A stretch of DNA of 64,000 nt. Origin: an uncultured Kordia sp. (GTDB taxonomy: Bacteria > Bacteroidota > Bacteroidia > Flavobacteriales > Flavobacteriaceae). Positions 1 to 7,560 of the stretch are shown here, piece by piece. The notes below the pieces were generated by a model that was not told the DNA's origin, did no database searches, and saw only the letters and a program-made list of their open reading frames with translations. A program made the translations under genes and the position numbers. Location: NCBI RefSeq assembly GCF_947496985.1, contig NZ_CANMEZ010000001.1, forward strand, positions 558,001-622,000, in the 5' to 3' direction. Positions within the stretch are counted from its first letter, which is position 1. Each line of letters opens with the position of its first letter.

Positions 1-194
1 TTGATTATACAGGTGATAAGGGATATTTTAGAATTGAAAACACACAAAAGGATATTGAATCATATTTTATTTTATCCGATTCTGAACTCGTTTAGGACAC
101 TTTATATACATTCTGGATTCAACATGGAGAAGCAGAAGTATATTCTTTTATAGAAGGAAATAATGATACTGTTTTTATTGATTATGACAAATAA
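1..194 (+). pseudogene. 3' end of a gene interrupted by an in-frame TAG
   Basis: Reading from base 3, the frame is open and protein-like (DYTGDKGYFRIENTQK and onward to SDSELV) until a TAG at 93-95. The same frame then continues open and equally protein-like (DTLYTFWIQHGEAEVY, then NNDTVFIDYDK) to a TAA at 192-194. That final stop overlaps the ATG at 184 of the next gene by 11 bases, the usual geometry of coupled genes, which suggests 192-194 is the ancestral end. The simplest reading is a nonsense mutation (for example AAG to TAG) or a sequencing error. The family is not recognised and the 5' part lies outside the window. A true stop at 93-95 followed by fortuitous coding-like sequence is less likely but possible. 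Confidence 0.5.
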
Positions 195-648
195 ATACTC
201 TTTCTTTTGCTTAATTATTCTTCTTTTTTCGTGTAAAACAAAACAATTTTTGAAGTCGTCACCTGTAATTGTTTATAAAGATATTCCACACATTGAAGAT
301 GAAGGAAAATCTATTAAAAATAAAAGCTATTTATATTTTAAAGTTTCCGATGAACAAGGAAATTCATTAACATCTGTGGCATCCAAATTGATTGCCGATA
401 GTACATCTTGTTATATTACGTATTCAGATTTTGATGGTTTAGCACAACTTAGTTTTGATCAAAGCAAGATTACTTCAACTAGTTATTTGGAAATAGTTTT
501 TAAAGGATTTAGCAAAAAAAGGATTCCAGTTGCTAGTCTTAAAAAAGAGCAATTACAATTCATACAACTAAAAAAAGGAGATTCCATCGTTAGTGAAGAA
601 GCATATAAGATGTATTATTTTCAAATTCGAAGTTGTTGGAATTGGTAA
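184..648 (+). CDS. small putative lipoprotein, unknown function
   Basis: The start is placed at the ATG at 184 rather than 163, because it gives a compact signal peptide (MTNKYSFFCLIILLFSCKTK) with a lipobox LFSC and Cys17 as the likely lipidated residue. The mature part of about 137 residues is rich in beta-strand-type sequence (YLYFKVSDEQGNSLTSVAS, later YLEIVFKGFSKKRIPV). This resembles the small beta-sandwich folds (carboxypeptidase-regulatory type) common in Bacteroidota surface proteins, but I cannot name a family. It overlaps the end of the broken upstream gene by 11 bases, so the two were probably co-transcribed. It converges with the patatin gene. Confidence 0.6.
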   Translation: MTNKYSFFCLIILLFSCKTKQFLKSSPVIVYKDIPHIEDEGKSIKNKSYLYFKVSDEQGNSLTSVASKLIADSTSCYITYSDFDGLAQLSFDQSKITSTSYLEIVFKGFSKKRIPVASLKKEQLQFIQLKKGDSIVSEEAYKMYYFQIRSCWNW

Positions 649-663
649 TTTGTTATCATCACC

Positions 664-2889
664 TTAAAACCAAAAACCAACACTAAAATACAATTGATCT
701 TTCTCCACATCTGGCGACCAAGAGTATTTTACTTGCAATGGCCCAAAGAAGGTTTCAAAACCATATCCAAATGCATATCCATTGAAATCGGGCTTGCTTA
801 ACCATTCTCCATTATCAAATATGTTTTCGCCTGCGTTGGCATAGTTTGCACTAAAGTTTAGATGGTGTTTTGGATAAAAGTTGTAATCAAGTACAAAGGA
901 TGCTTTTACAAAACTATCACCTGCAAAACTCAGAAAATCATATCCTAAAAACGGAGTGTAATTGTTAATGTAATTGTTCCCAAAACCGCCTAACACAAAA
1001 TCTAAAGAGTTTGTCCCTGGCGCTCCTAATTTAAATCCGCCTTCCGTTGATATGTTTAAAGATATATTGTTAATTAACGGCGTTGCATATCCTAATTTTG
1101 CTTTTGCCAATGAAAATAAGTCAAAATTTTTATTATAGTCTGAGGAGAAAAGATACCAGTGAAAATCTCCTGAGAAGAACACTCCTTTTGACGGGAAATA
1201 TTTGTTATCGTATGTATCTAGTTTTAGGAATCCAAACGTACTTACGAAGTCACTTCGTTCAAAAATGGTTTCTTCTTCATTTTCTCCGCTAATGGTTTCT
1301 GAAGCAATTTTTAAGCGCTTGTGTTCAGCTCCAATTCCAAATACAAATTCTTCTCGCACTACTGTTTGTATGTATAATTGATTAGTAAAGTCTGACACTT
1401 CTACATCAATTCTATTTAAATCAGGATTTGTTTCATCATCACTTACTAGATCGAAGTCAACGCCTCTTTCAAAAGTATTGAATCGCGATTTTAGCCCAAT
1501 ACTCCAATAATATCCTTTGTCAATATAGTATTCAAAATTGTATCGTATGTTATCTCCAATGATAAAATCGAGCGAAGCTACGTCGTTGTTAAATAATACA
1601 TTTTTCTTCGTCACATTGATTAAACCACCAGTTTTATAAACATCATCATAATGTGCTGCCAAACGCAAAAACGTGTTACTCGGTCTCTCTCTTAGATTAA
1701 GAATAATGTCTTCCGTACCATCTTCATTTTTCCACGCCTTGTAACGAATTCCTGTAAAGTTTCCCGTAGCAGCTAGGTTACTGATTCCTTCCGTAAATTT
1801 TTTGAACGGAATAGTGTCTGGCGTTTTGAATCGTAGTTTTCCACGCACGTATGAACGTGTGTACTTATCATTTCCACGCAAGTGTACATAATTTATTCGA
1901 ATTGAATCTTGCGGAATGATTGGTTTTCTATTTGGCTTCTGTGTTTGCTTTGCAGCAATTTCTTGTAATGCTTTTATATTGTCTCTACCAGCTGCTTCTC
2001 CTCGTTCTATTAATTCACTTCCTTTATCAAAAGAGATCACACTGAATCCTTTTATGTTAGGACGAATGTATACATCTGTTTGTTTACTTTTTTGCTTCAT
2101 GTCATTGATCGTACGGAAGTTGTTGATTTGAGACAAAATTCCCATCGCAGACTTTAGTTTTTCGCGTCCAGCCAAACCATCTTGCACATCTACACCAATG
2201 ATTATATCTGGATTTTTTGCTTTGATTTCATCTATTGGATAGTTATTCGTTACACCACCATCAATCAATAATCGATCGCCCATTTCAATAGGTTCAAATA
2301 GTGATGGAAACGCGCCACTTGCTGTAATTGCATCTGGCAAATATCCTTTATCCAACACAACTTGCTCTCCTTTTTCAATGTCTGAAGCTATACATAGAAA
2401 TGGAATTGGTAAGTTGTTGAAATCATTTACATCTTTTACATGTAATAATAATTGTGCTAACTTATTGTATACATTTTGTCCTTTTGAAATAGAGGAAGGA
2501 AAGGCTACTTTGAAATTGTCAAACGGTAAAGTGATTGCATAGCGTTCTGCGTCTTCTTTTTCATAGAATGTTTTTGCAGAACGTGGCAATTCGTCCTGAA
2601 TTAATACATCTAAATCTGTTTTACGAAAGATAGAGTCTATTTGTTTTCCTGAATAACCAGAAGCATATAATGAACCAATGATTGCACCCATGCTTGTTCC
2701 GCCAATATAATCTACACGAACTCCTAGACTATCAATAATTTTAAGTGTTCCAATATGTGCTAATCCTTTTGCACCACCACCACTTAAGACCAAACCAACG
2801 GTGAAGTCTTGCTTCTTTTTTTCTACATTTTGTGCAGAAACAAAAGAAATATTTAGTATTAGTATGCAGATATAGATCCACTTGCTCAT
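664..2889 (-). CDS. patatin-like phospholipase with C-terminal outer-membrane beta-barrel
   Basis: A 741-residue protein with a signal peptide (cleavage near residue 20, ...FVSAQ). The patatin domain follows: the oxyanion-hole glycine motif GGGAKG at about 37-42, nucleophile Ser66 in GTSMG, and the partner Asp210 in DGG. After it come a POTRA-like segment (about 325-390) and a barrel that ends in ...LYFSVGFWF, with a terminal aromatic residue as in BamA/Omp85 barrels. The order patatin, POTRA, barrel matches the type Vd (PlpD-like) autotransporters and the related Bacteroidota family, so the predicted role is lipid hydrolysis at the cell envelope. The gene lies 11 bases downstream of uvrC on the same strand and is probably co-transcribed with it. 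Confidence 0.9.
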   Translation of the reverse strand: MSKWIYICILILNISFVSAQNVEKKKQDFTVGLVLSGGGAKGLAHIGTLKIIDSLGVRVDYIGGTSMGAIIGSLYASGYSGKQIDSIFRKTDLDVLIQDELPRSAKTFYEKEDAERYAITLPFDNFKVAFPSSISKGQNVYNKLAQLLLHVKDVNDFNNLPIPFLCIASDIEKGEQVVLDKGYLPDAITASGAFPSLFEPIEMGDRLLIDGGVTNNYPIDEIKAKNPDIIIGVDVQDGLAGREKLKSAMGILSQINNFRTINDMKQKSKQTDVYIRPNIKGFSVISFDKGSELIERGEAAGRDNIKALQEIAAKQTQKPNRKPIIPQDSIRINYVHLRGNDKYTRSYVRGKLRFKTPDTIPFKKFTEGISNLAATGNFTGIRYKAWKNEDGTEDIILNLRERPSNTFLRLAAHYDDVYKTGGLINVTKKNVLFNNDVASLDFIIGDNIRYNFEYYIDKGYYWSIGLKSRFNTFERGVDFDLVSDDETNPDLNRIDVEVSDFTNQLYIQTVVREEFVFGIGAEHKRLKIASETISGENEEETIFERSDFVSTFGFLKLDTYDNKYFPSKGVFFSGDFHWYLFSSDYNKNFDLFSLAKAKLGYATPLINNISLNISTEGGFKLGAPGTNSLDFVLGGFGNNYINNYTPFLGYDFLSFAGDSFVKASFVLDYNFYPKHHLNFSANYANAGENIFDNGEWLSKPDFNGYAFGYGFETFFGPLQVKYSWSPDVEKDQLYFSVGFWF

Positions 2890-2900
2890 GAGTAAACGAC

Positions 2901-4691
2901 TTATTTTTTATGAAAATTCTCGTATATTTTTTTCGCTCTACTGTCACCAATTACTGCAGCAATTTCTTCACGTGATGCTGTGGCAATTCGTTTGACAGAT
3001 TTAAATTTCTTTAATAATTCTACTATTGTTTTTTCACCAATTCCGGCAATAGTTTCCAACTCTGAATTTAACGCACTATTGCTTCTTTTATTTCTATGAA
3101 ATGTAATTCCAAATCGGTGCGCTTCATTTCGTAAATGCTGAATTATTTTGAGTGATTCACTTTTTTTATCTAAATATAACGGAATTGAATCGCCTGGATA
3201 GTAAATTTCTTCCAAGCGTTTTGCAATTCCGATGATTGCAATTTTTCCACGTAAATTTAAAGCATCTAAACTTTTTAACGCAGAAGATAGCTGTCCTTTT
3301 CCACCATCAATGACAATTAATTGTGGTAAAGGTTGCTTTTCTTCAACTAATCTTTTGTATCTGCGATAAACAACTTCTTCCATAGAAGCAAAATCATCTG
3401 GTCCTACAACTGTTTTTATGTTGAAATGCCTGTACTCTTTTTTACTTGGTTTTCCATTTTTGAAAACAACGCAAGCAGCTACAGGATGTGTTCCTTGAAT
3501 GTTAGAGTTATCAAAACATTCTATATGTCGTGGTTCTTCTGACAGGCGTAAATCTTTTTGCATTTGTGACATAATTCGATTTACATGCTTATCAGGATCT
3601 GTTAACTTTATTTGCTTGAAACGTTCTTGACGGTAATATTTTGCATTTCGTAATGAAAGATCTAAGATTCGTTTTTTATCTCCAAGCTTTGGAATTGTGA
3701 TTTTAAACTTTCCACCTAGTTCTACTTCAAAAGGCACATATAATTCTTTGGAATTGGTTTTGAAACGCTGATGAATTTCGGTGATTGCCAATTCTAATAA
3801 GTCCTTGTCTGTTTCGTCTAGCTTTTTCTTAATTTCCATCGTGTGTGAACGCACAATAGAACCTAACGATAGTTGTAAATAGTTGATGTAACCAAAGCTT
3901 TCATCAGACACTATGGAAAACACATCTACATTGCTGATTTTAGGATTTACAATGGTTGATTTTGCTTGGTAGTTTTCTAAGATTTCTATTTTTTCTTTTA
4001 CTTTTTGTGCATCTTCAAATTCCATCGCTACTGCATGTTCTTTCATTTGCGTTTTGAACTGCAACAAGGAATCTTTGAAGTTTCCTTTTAAGATTTCACG
4101 AATCGCTCTGATTTCTTCATCATAACTTTGAATCGTTTGATAGCCTTCGCAAGGACCTTTACAGTTTCCTAAGTGATACTCTAAACAGACTTTGTATTTG
4201 CCTGCGTTTATTTTTTCTTGCGATAAGTCGTAGTTACACGTTCGTAATGGATATAATCCTTTGATTAAATCTAATAAGGTTCGAACCGTTTTCACACTTG
4301 TATACGGACCAAAGTATTCAGAACCATCTTTGATCATTCTACGGGTTTGAAATACTCTTGGAAAGCGTTCATTTTTGATACAAATCCACGGATACGACTT
4401 GTCATCTTTTAACAATACATTGTAACGTGGCTTATATTTTTTGATAAGATTGTTCTCTAATAACAACGCATCTGTTTCCGTTGCCACCACAATATGCTTG
4501 ATAGAATCAATTTTTTTAACCAATACTTTTGTCTTACCATATTCATGGTTTTTGGTAAAGTATGATAACACACGCTTTTTCAGATTTTTTGCTTTCCCTA
4601 CATATAGAATTTTCCCTTCTTTATCATAGTATTGATATACACCAGGATTGGTTGGAAGTATTTTAAGTTGTAGTGCTAATGCTTCGGTCAT
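2901..4691 (-). CDS. uvrC: excinuclease ABC subunit C
   Basis: UvrC (596 residues) makes both incisions around DNA lesions with UvrA and UvrB in nucleotide excision repair. The GIY-YIG nuclease domain is at the N-terminus (GVYQYY at 17-22, YVGKAKNLKKR from 30). A UVR segment that contacts UvrB lies near 200-235 (EHAVAMEFEDAQKVKEKIEIL). The RNase H-like nuclease carries ECFDNSNIQGTHPVAACVVF, and paired helix-hairpin-helix motifs close the protein (ETIAGIGEKTIVELLKKF). The length is normal. Upstream on the same strand is a good Bacteroidota promoter match; the patatin gene follows 11 bases downstream. Confidence 0.98.
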   Translation of the reverse strand: MTEALALQLKILPTNPGVYQYYDKEGKILYVGKAKNLKKRVLSYFTKNHEYGKTKVLVKKIDSIKHIVVATETDALLLENNLIKKYKPRYNVLLKDDKSYPWICIKNERFPRVFQTRRMIKDGSEYFGPYTSVKTVRTLLDLIKGLYPLRTCNYDLSQEKINAGKYKVCLEYHLGNCKGPCEGYQTIQSYDEEIRAIREILKGNFKDSLLQFKTQMKEHAVAMEFEDAQKVKEKIEILENYQAKSTIVNPKISNVDVFSIVSDESFGYINYLQLSLGSIVRSHTMEIKKKLDETDKDLLELAITEIHQRFKTNSKELYVPFEVELGGKFKITIPKLGDKKRILDLSLRNAKYYRQERFKQIKLTDPDKHVNRIMSQMQKDLRLSEEPRHIECFDNSNIQGTHPVAACVVFKNGKPSKKEYRHFNIKTVVGPDDFASMEEVVYRRYKRLVEEKQPLPQLIVIDGGKGQLSSALKSLDALNLRGKIAIIGIAKRLEEIYYPGDSIPLYLDKKSESLKIIQHLRNEAHRFGITFHRNKRSNSALNSELETIAGIGEKTIVELLKKFKSVKRIATASREEIAAVIGDSRAKKIYENFHKK

Positions 4692-4777
4692 GTATCTAGT
4701 ATCTGTACTGAGATGTTAGTATTGAGTTTTTTTGCGCTTTGCTTTTGAGGTTTGGAAAAAAGAAAAATACCTTTTCA

Positions 4778-4808
4778 CAAATTTAGCAGCATTTATTCCA
4801 AAAACAAA
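4778..4808 (-). promoter_or_regulatory. predicted promoter of uvrC, TTTG-N19-TAAATTTG
   Basis: On the minus strand TTTG (4808-4805) is followed by exactly 19 bases and TAAATTTG (4785-4778). This matches the Bacteroidota consensus with a -33 TTTG and a -7 TAnnTTTG. It lies about 87 bases upstream of the uvrC ATG. Confidence 0.6.
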
Positions 4809-4830
4809 GTAATAGCATTTCTACATTTTT

Positions 4831-4838
4831 TATTTTTG
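4831..4838 (+). promoter_or_regulatory. candidate -7 box of the cyclo-ligase gene (TATTTTTG)
   Basis: TATTTTTG fits TAnnTTTG and sits 16 bases before the ATG at 4855, implying a very short leader. I do not see a clear -33 element at the right distance, so this is only a partial match. Confidence 0.35.
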
Positions 4839-4854
4839 TGTTAAAACTGTATTC

Positions 4855-5418
4855 ATGTCAAAATCTACCTTACGAAAGAAGTACAAAACGTTACGAAATT
4901 CGCTAACTCCTGAACAGTTAGATGATTTTAGTATGTCAATTGCTAATAGTTTATTAAATCTTCCTATTTGGGAGAAACGTTATTATCATTTGTTTTTGAC
5001 AATTACTGAACAGAAAGAAGTAGATACCGAGTTTATTTTGAATATTTTGGCAGGAAAAGATAAAGATATCATCTTATCTAAAAGTAATTTTGAAGACAAT
5101 TCCTTGACACATTTTCTGCTTACAGACAACACTGTAATTAAGAAAAACGCATATCATATTCCCGAACCTATTGATGGCATTGAAGTTCCTTCCAGCAAGA
5201 TTGATGTCGTTTTTGTGCCTTTGTTAGCATATGATACTAAAGGTAACCGAATTGGCTACGGAAAAGGGTTTTACGATCGTTTTTTAGCAAATTGCAACTC
5301 TGATGTGATTAAGATTGGTTTGTCATTTTTTCCTCCTGAAACAACTTTGTTTGAAGTTGATGTTAATGATATTGGTTTGGATTTTTGTGCAACGCCTGAA
5401 GAGGTTTTTGAGTTTTAA
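4855..5418 (+). CDS. fau: 5-formyltetrahydrofolate cyclo-ligase
   Basis: This enzyme converts 5-formyltetrahydrofolate to 5,10-methenyltetrahydrofolate using ATP, returning a storage folate to one-carbon metabolism. At 187 residues it has the usual length. Family marks visible are the N-terminal basic segment RKKYKTLRNSL (about 7-17), and the phosphate-binding motif GYGKGFYDR at about 134-142, preceded by VVFVPLLAYDTKGNRI. The gene is divergent from uvrC and stands alone; a hairpin-type repeat follows it. Confidence 0.95.
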   Translation: MSKSTLRKKYKTLRNSLTPEQLDDFSMSIANSLLNLPIWEKRYYHLFLTITEQKEVDTEFILNILAGKDKDIILSKSNFEDNSLTHFLLTDNTVIKKNAYHIPEPIDGIEVPSSKIDVVFVPLLAYDTKGNRIGYGKGFYDRFLANCNSDVIKIGLSFFPPETTLFEVDVNDIGLDFCATPEEVFEF

Positions 5419-5430
5419 TACCATTTCTTA

Positions 5431-5463
5431 TTGTCACATTGAGCGCAGTCGAAATGTAGTCGG
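5431..5463 (+). repeat. dispersed intergenic repeat (GAGCGCAGTCGA type)
   Basis: The stretch reads GTCACATTGAGCGCAGTCGA followed by AATGTAGTC. An almost identical copy occurs at 37236-37268. ACATT (436-440 in the local numbering, i.e. 5436-5440) can pair with AATGT at 5453-5457. The core is a motif I recall as common between genes in flavobacterial genomes. No coding potential. Confidence 0.55.
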
Positions 5464-5706
5464 TAACCTTTTTAACTCTTTTATTCTGGCAGATATTTTT
5501 AGTTTTCTCGTTGAAAAACTAAAACCGCACAAATTTTACTAAATTTTCTCCAAGGCTTCAAAAATTTTTAACGTAAAATCTTTTCTATACTTCAGAAAAA
5601 CAAGATAAACTAACCATCATTCATAATACTAAATTAAAAACATACCAGCTATTAAATAAATACCTTAATTGTCGTTACTGATTATATATATTCAAATACG
5701 CAAGAT

Positions 5707-6360
5707 TTAGTAAATCCCGGTGTATTCTTCTTCAGTAGTGGCTTTTACTTCTTTCTCCTTCTTCGGAAATGCTCGTTTGTTAAAGATAATCAACAGTAAA
5801 ACACCAACTGTAATAGCAGAGTCTGCAATGTTGAATACAGGATCAAAGAAGGTAAAACGTTGTCCTCCATACCAAGGCAACCATTCTGGCAACGTAGTAT
5901 CAATCATAGGAAAATAGAGCATATCTACTACATGTCCGTGAAATACAGGTGCGTATCCACCAGCTTCAGGTAAAAATGTAGCAACTCCACTAACTTGTGA
6001 ACTTTCACTAAATAAAACTCCATAAAATACAGAGTCAATGATGTTTCCAAATGCGCCTGCAAAAATAAGTGCGATGGCAACTATGAGTACACGAGAAGCG
6101 TTTTTCTTTACTTCTGTATGCAGCCAATATCCTATTGCAGAGATTGCAAATAGTCTGAATAACGTTAATAATAATTTTCCGTAGCTACCGGGCAATTCAA
6201 CTCCCCAAGCCATTCCTCTGTTTTCAACAAAGAGAATTTTAAACCAGCCAAAAACATCTACTGATTCGCCTAGTACAAAGTTTGTTTTGATATATATTTT
6301 GCTGATTTGATCAATGAGTAAGACCAAAACAATGATTCCAATAGCTTTTTTTAATGACAT
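5707..6360 (-). CDS. lspA: lipoprotein signal peptidase (signal peptidase II)
   Basis: LspA is an inner-membrane aspartyl protease that removes signal peptides from diacylated prolipoproteins, fitting the many lipoproteins of this lineage. It has four predicted membrane segments. The catalytic aspartates are probably Asp146 in HGHVVD and Asp180 in FNIADSAITVG; the conserved GNIID is at 105-109. At 217 residues it is about 50 longer than the E. coli enzyme. The extra part lies mainly between GNIID and VVD (SESSQVSGVATFLPEAGGY), a periplasmic insertion I recognise from Bacteroidota LspA, plus a charged C-terminal tail. It lies downstream of ileS and the DksA-like gene, a common flavobacterial order. 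Confidence 0.96.
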   Translation of the reverse strand: MSLKKAIGIIVLVLLIDQISKIYIKTNFVLGESVDVFGWFKILFVENRGMAWGVELPGSYGKLLLTLFRLFAISAIGYWLHTEVKKNASRVLIVAIALIFAGAFGNIIDSVFYGVLFSESSQVSGVATFLPEAGGYAPVFHGHVVDMLYFPMIDTTLPEWLPWYGGQRFTFFDPVFNIADSAITVGVLLLIIFNKRAFPKKEKEVKATTEEEYTGIY

Positions 6361-6414
6361 ATGTCGTACAATTTCCGTTTGAAAATTCTAATAGTTGGCT
6401 AAAATAAGAATATT

Positions 6415-7035
6415 TTACGCTTTATCAGCAGAATATGTAATCTTTCCATTGTCTGCTTTTAATTCTATTTTTCTTCCTTTTTTATAGAAGATTACATGCT
6501 GATTCGTATTTACTTCCAAAGTTGGTTTTCTACGATTAATGTAATGAATGTTCCCTTTTTTTGTTTGAATTTCCGCCTCGCTTGTAAAGTTGGTTAATGT
6601 AAAGTTTCCTGAAATTAGAATTGCCTGAACTTTTTTGTACTGTCCTTTGATATGCACTTGCGTTCCATCGCCTTCTAATTGTATTTTTAGTTTTTTTGGA
6701 ATGTAGATATCTATTACTACCGAAAAGACCTTGTGCGCACTTAATTTATCGTTTGGGATTTCGAAATTTTCCGCTAATTCACACGAAAGTTGTATTTGTT
6801 TGTTTTTCGTTGCGGTTATTATGTTTAAATCGCGAAAGTATTCGCCTTCCATTTTGGTTTCAATCTTAATTACTTTATCATTTGTGCTGATAATATTGAG
6901 CTGAAATATTTTATCCGTATTGATTCGAATTTCGTCTATTTCATGAATAGAAAAGGTTTGCTGTGTTACTTTTTGGGCAAAACAAGATATGCTTGTCAGC
7001 AGGAAGAATGTTAGGATATACTTTATTTTAAACAT
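6415..7035 (-). CDS. exported protein of unknown function, DUF4097/adhesin-head-like
   Basis: A 206-residue protein with a signal peptide (MFKIKYILTFFLLTSISCFA, likely cleaved near 20). The mature part alternates short hydrophobic strands and polar turns (IQLEGDGTQVHIKGQYKKVQ, then AILISGNFTLTNFTSEAEIQ), a pattern seen in right-handed beta-helix or DUF4097/DUF2807-type periplasmic proteins. No catalytic motif is visible. It sits between the DksA-like gene and lspA on the same strand, so it may belong to the same transcript, although a terminator (7132-7156) separates it from the DksA-like gene. Confidence 0.6.
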   Translation of the reverse strand: MFKIKYILTFFLLTSISCFAQKVTQQTFSIHEIDEIRINTDKIFQLNIISTNDKVIKIETKMEGEYFRDLNIITATKNKQIQLSCELAENFEIPNDKLSAHKVFSVVIDIYIPKKLKIQLEGDGTQVHIKGQYKKVQAILISGNFTLTNFTSEAEIQTKKGNIHYINRRKPTLEVNTNQHVIFYKKGRKIELKADNGKITYSADKA

Positions 7036-7131
7036 TTACGATATCATTTACGCTAAATTTCGATACAAATTTGTTGTGCAAATTCACTCAATCTGACGCA
7101 ATACTATTGAACTTTTTTGAATATAAAGCAA

Positions 7132-7156
7132 AAAAAGCGCTCAATGAGCGCTTTTT
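7132..7156 (-). terminator. intrinsic terminator after the DksA-like gene
   Basis: An 11-bp stem AAAAAGCGCTC / GAGCGCTTTTT with a three-base loop lies 17 bases past the stop of the DksA-like gene. Its A/T flanks would serve both strands. It should reduce transcription into the downstream exported-protein gene. Confidence 0.75.
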
Positions 7157-7173
7157 GTATGATGGTATGCTTT

Positions 7174-7554
7174 TTATTTTTGCATGTTTTTTGCTTCAAT
7201 ACTTAATGTAGCATGTGGTACTAATTTAAGACGCTCAGGATTAATCAATTTTCCAGTAACTCTACAAATTCCGTACGTTTTGTTTTCAATACGGATGAGT
7301 GCATTTTTAAGGTCACGGATAAACTTTTCTTGTCGAATAGCCAATTGCATGTTTTTCTCCTTTGACATTGTCACAGATCCTTCTTCAAATGCTTTGAATG
7401 TTGGCGACGTATCGTCCGTACCATTGTTATGGTCGTTCATATACGAGCTTTTTAATAATTCCAAGTCTTTGTTCGCCTGATCTATTTTGTCTTGAATGAT
7501 TATTTTGAATTCTTCAAGCTGCTTGTCTGAGTATCTTATTTTAGTGTCTTCCAT
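7174..7554 (-). CDS. DksA/TraR-family protein with a degenerate zinc finger
   Basis: A 126-residue protein with an N-terminal coiled-coil-type region and a C-terminal segment aligned with the DksA zinc finger (NKTYGICRVTGKLINPERLK, then LVPHATLSIEAK). DksA-type proteins bind the RNA polymerase secondary channel and modulate the stringent response. Only the first of the four zinc-binding positions is a Cys (Cys97); the others are Thr100, Ser118 and Ala121. The acidic coiled-coil tip may be HNNGTDDTSP (42-51). This Cys-poor form is, as far as I recall, typical of flavobacterial homologues. It lies six bases downstream of ileS. Confidence 0.85.
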   Translation of the reverse strand: MEDTKIRYSDKQLEEFKIIIQDKIDQANKDLELLKSSYMNDHNNGTDDTSPTFKAFEEGSVTMSKEKNMQLAIRQEKFIRDLKNALIRIENKTYGICRVTGKLINPERLKLVPHATLSIEAKNMQK

Positions 7555-7560
7555 GATGTG

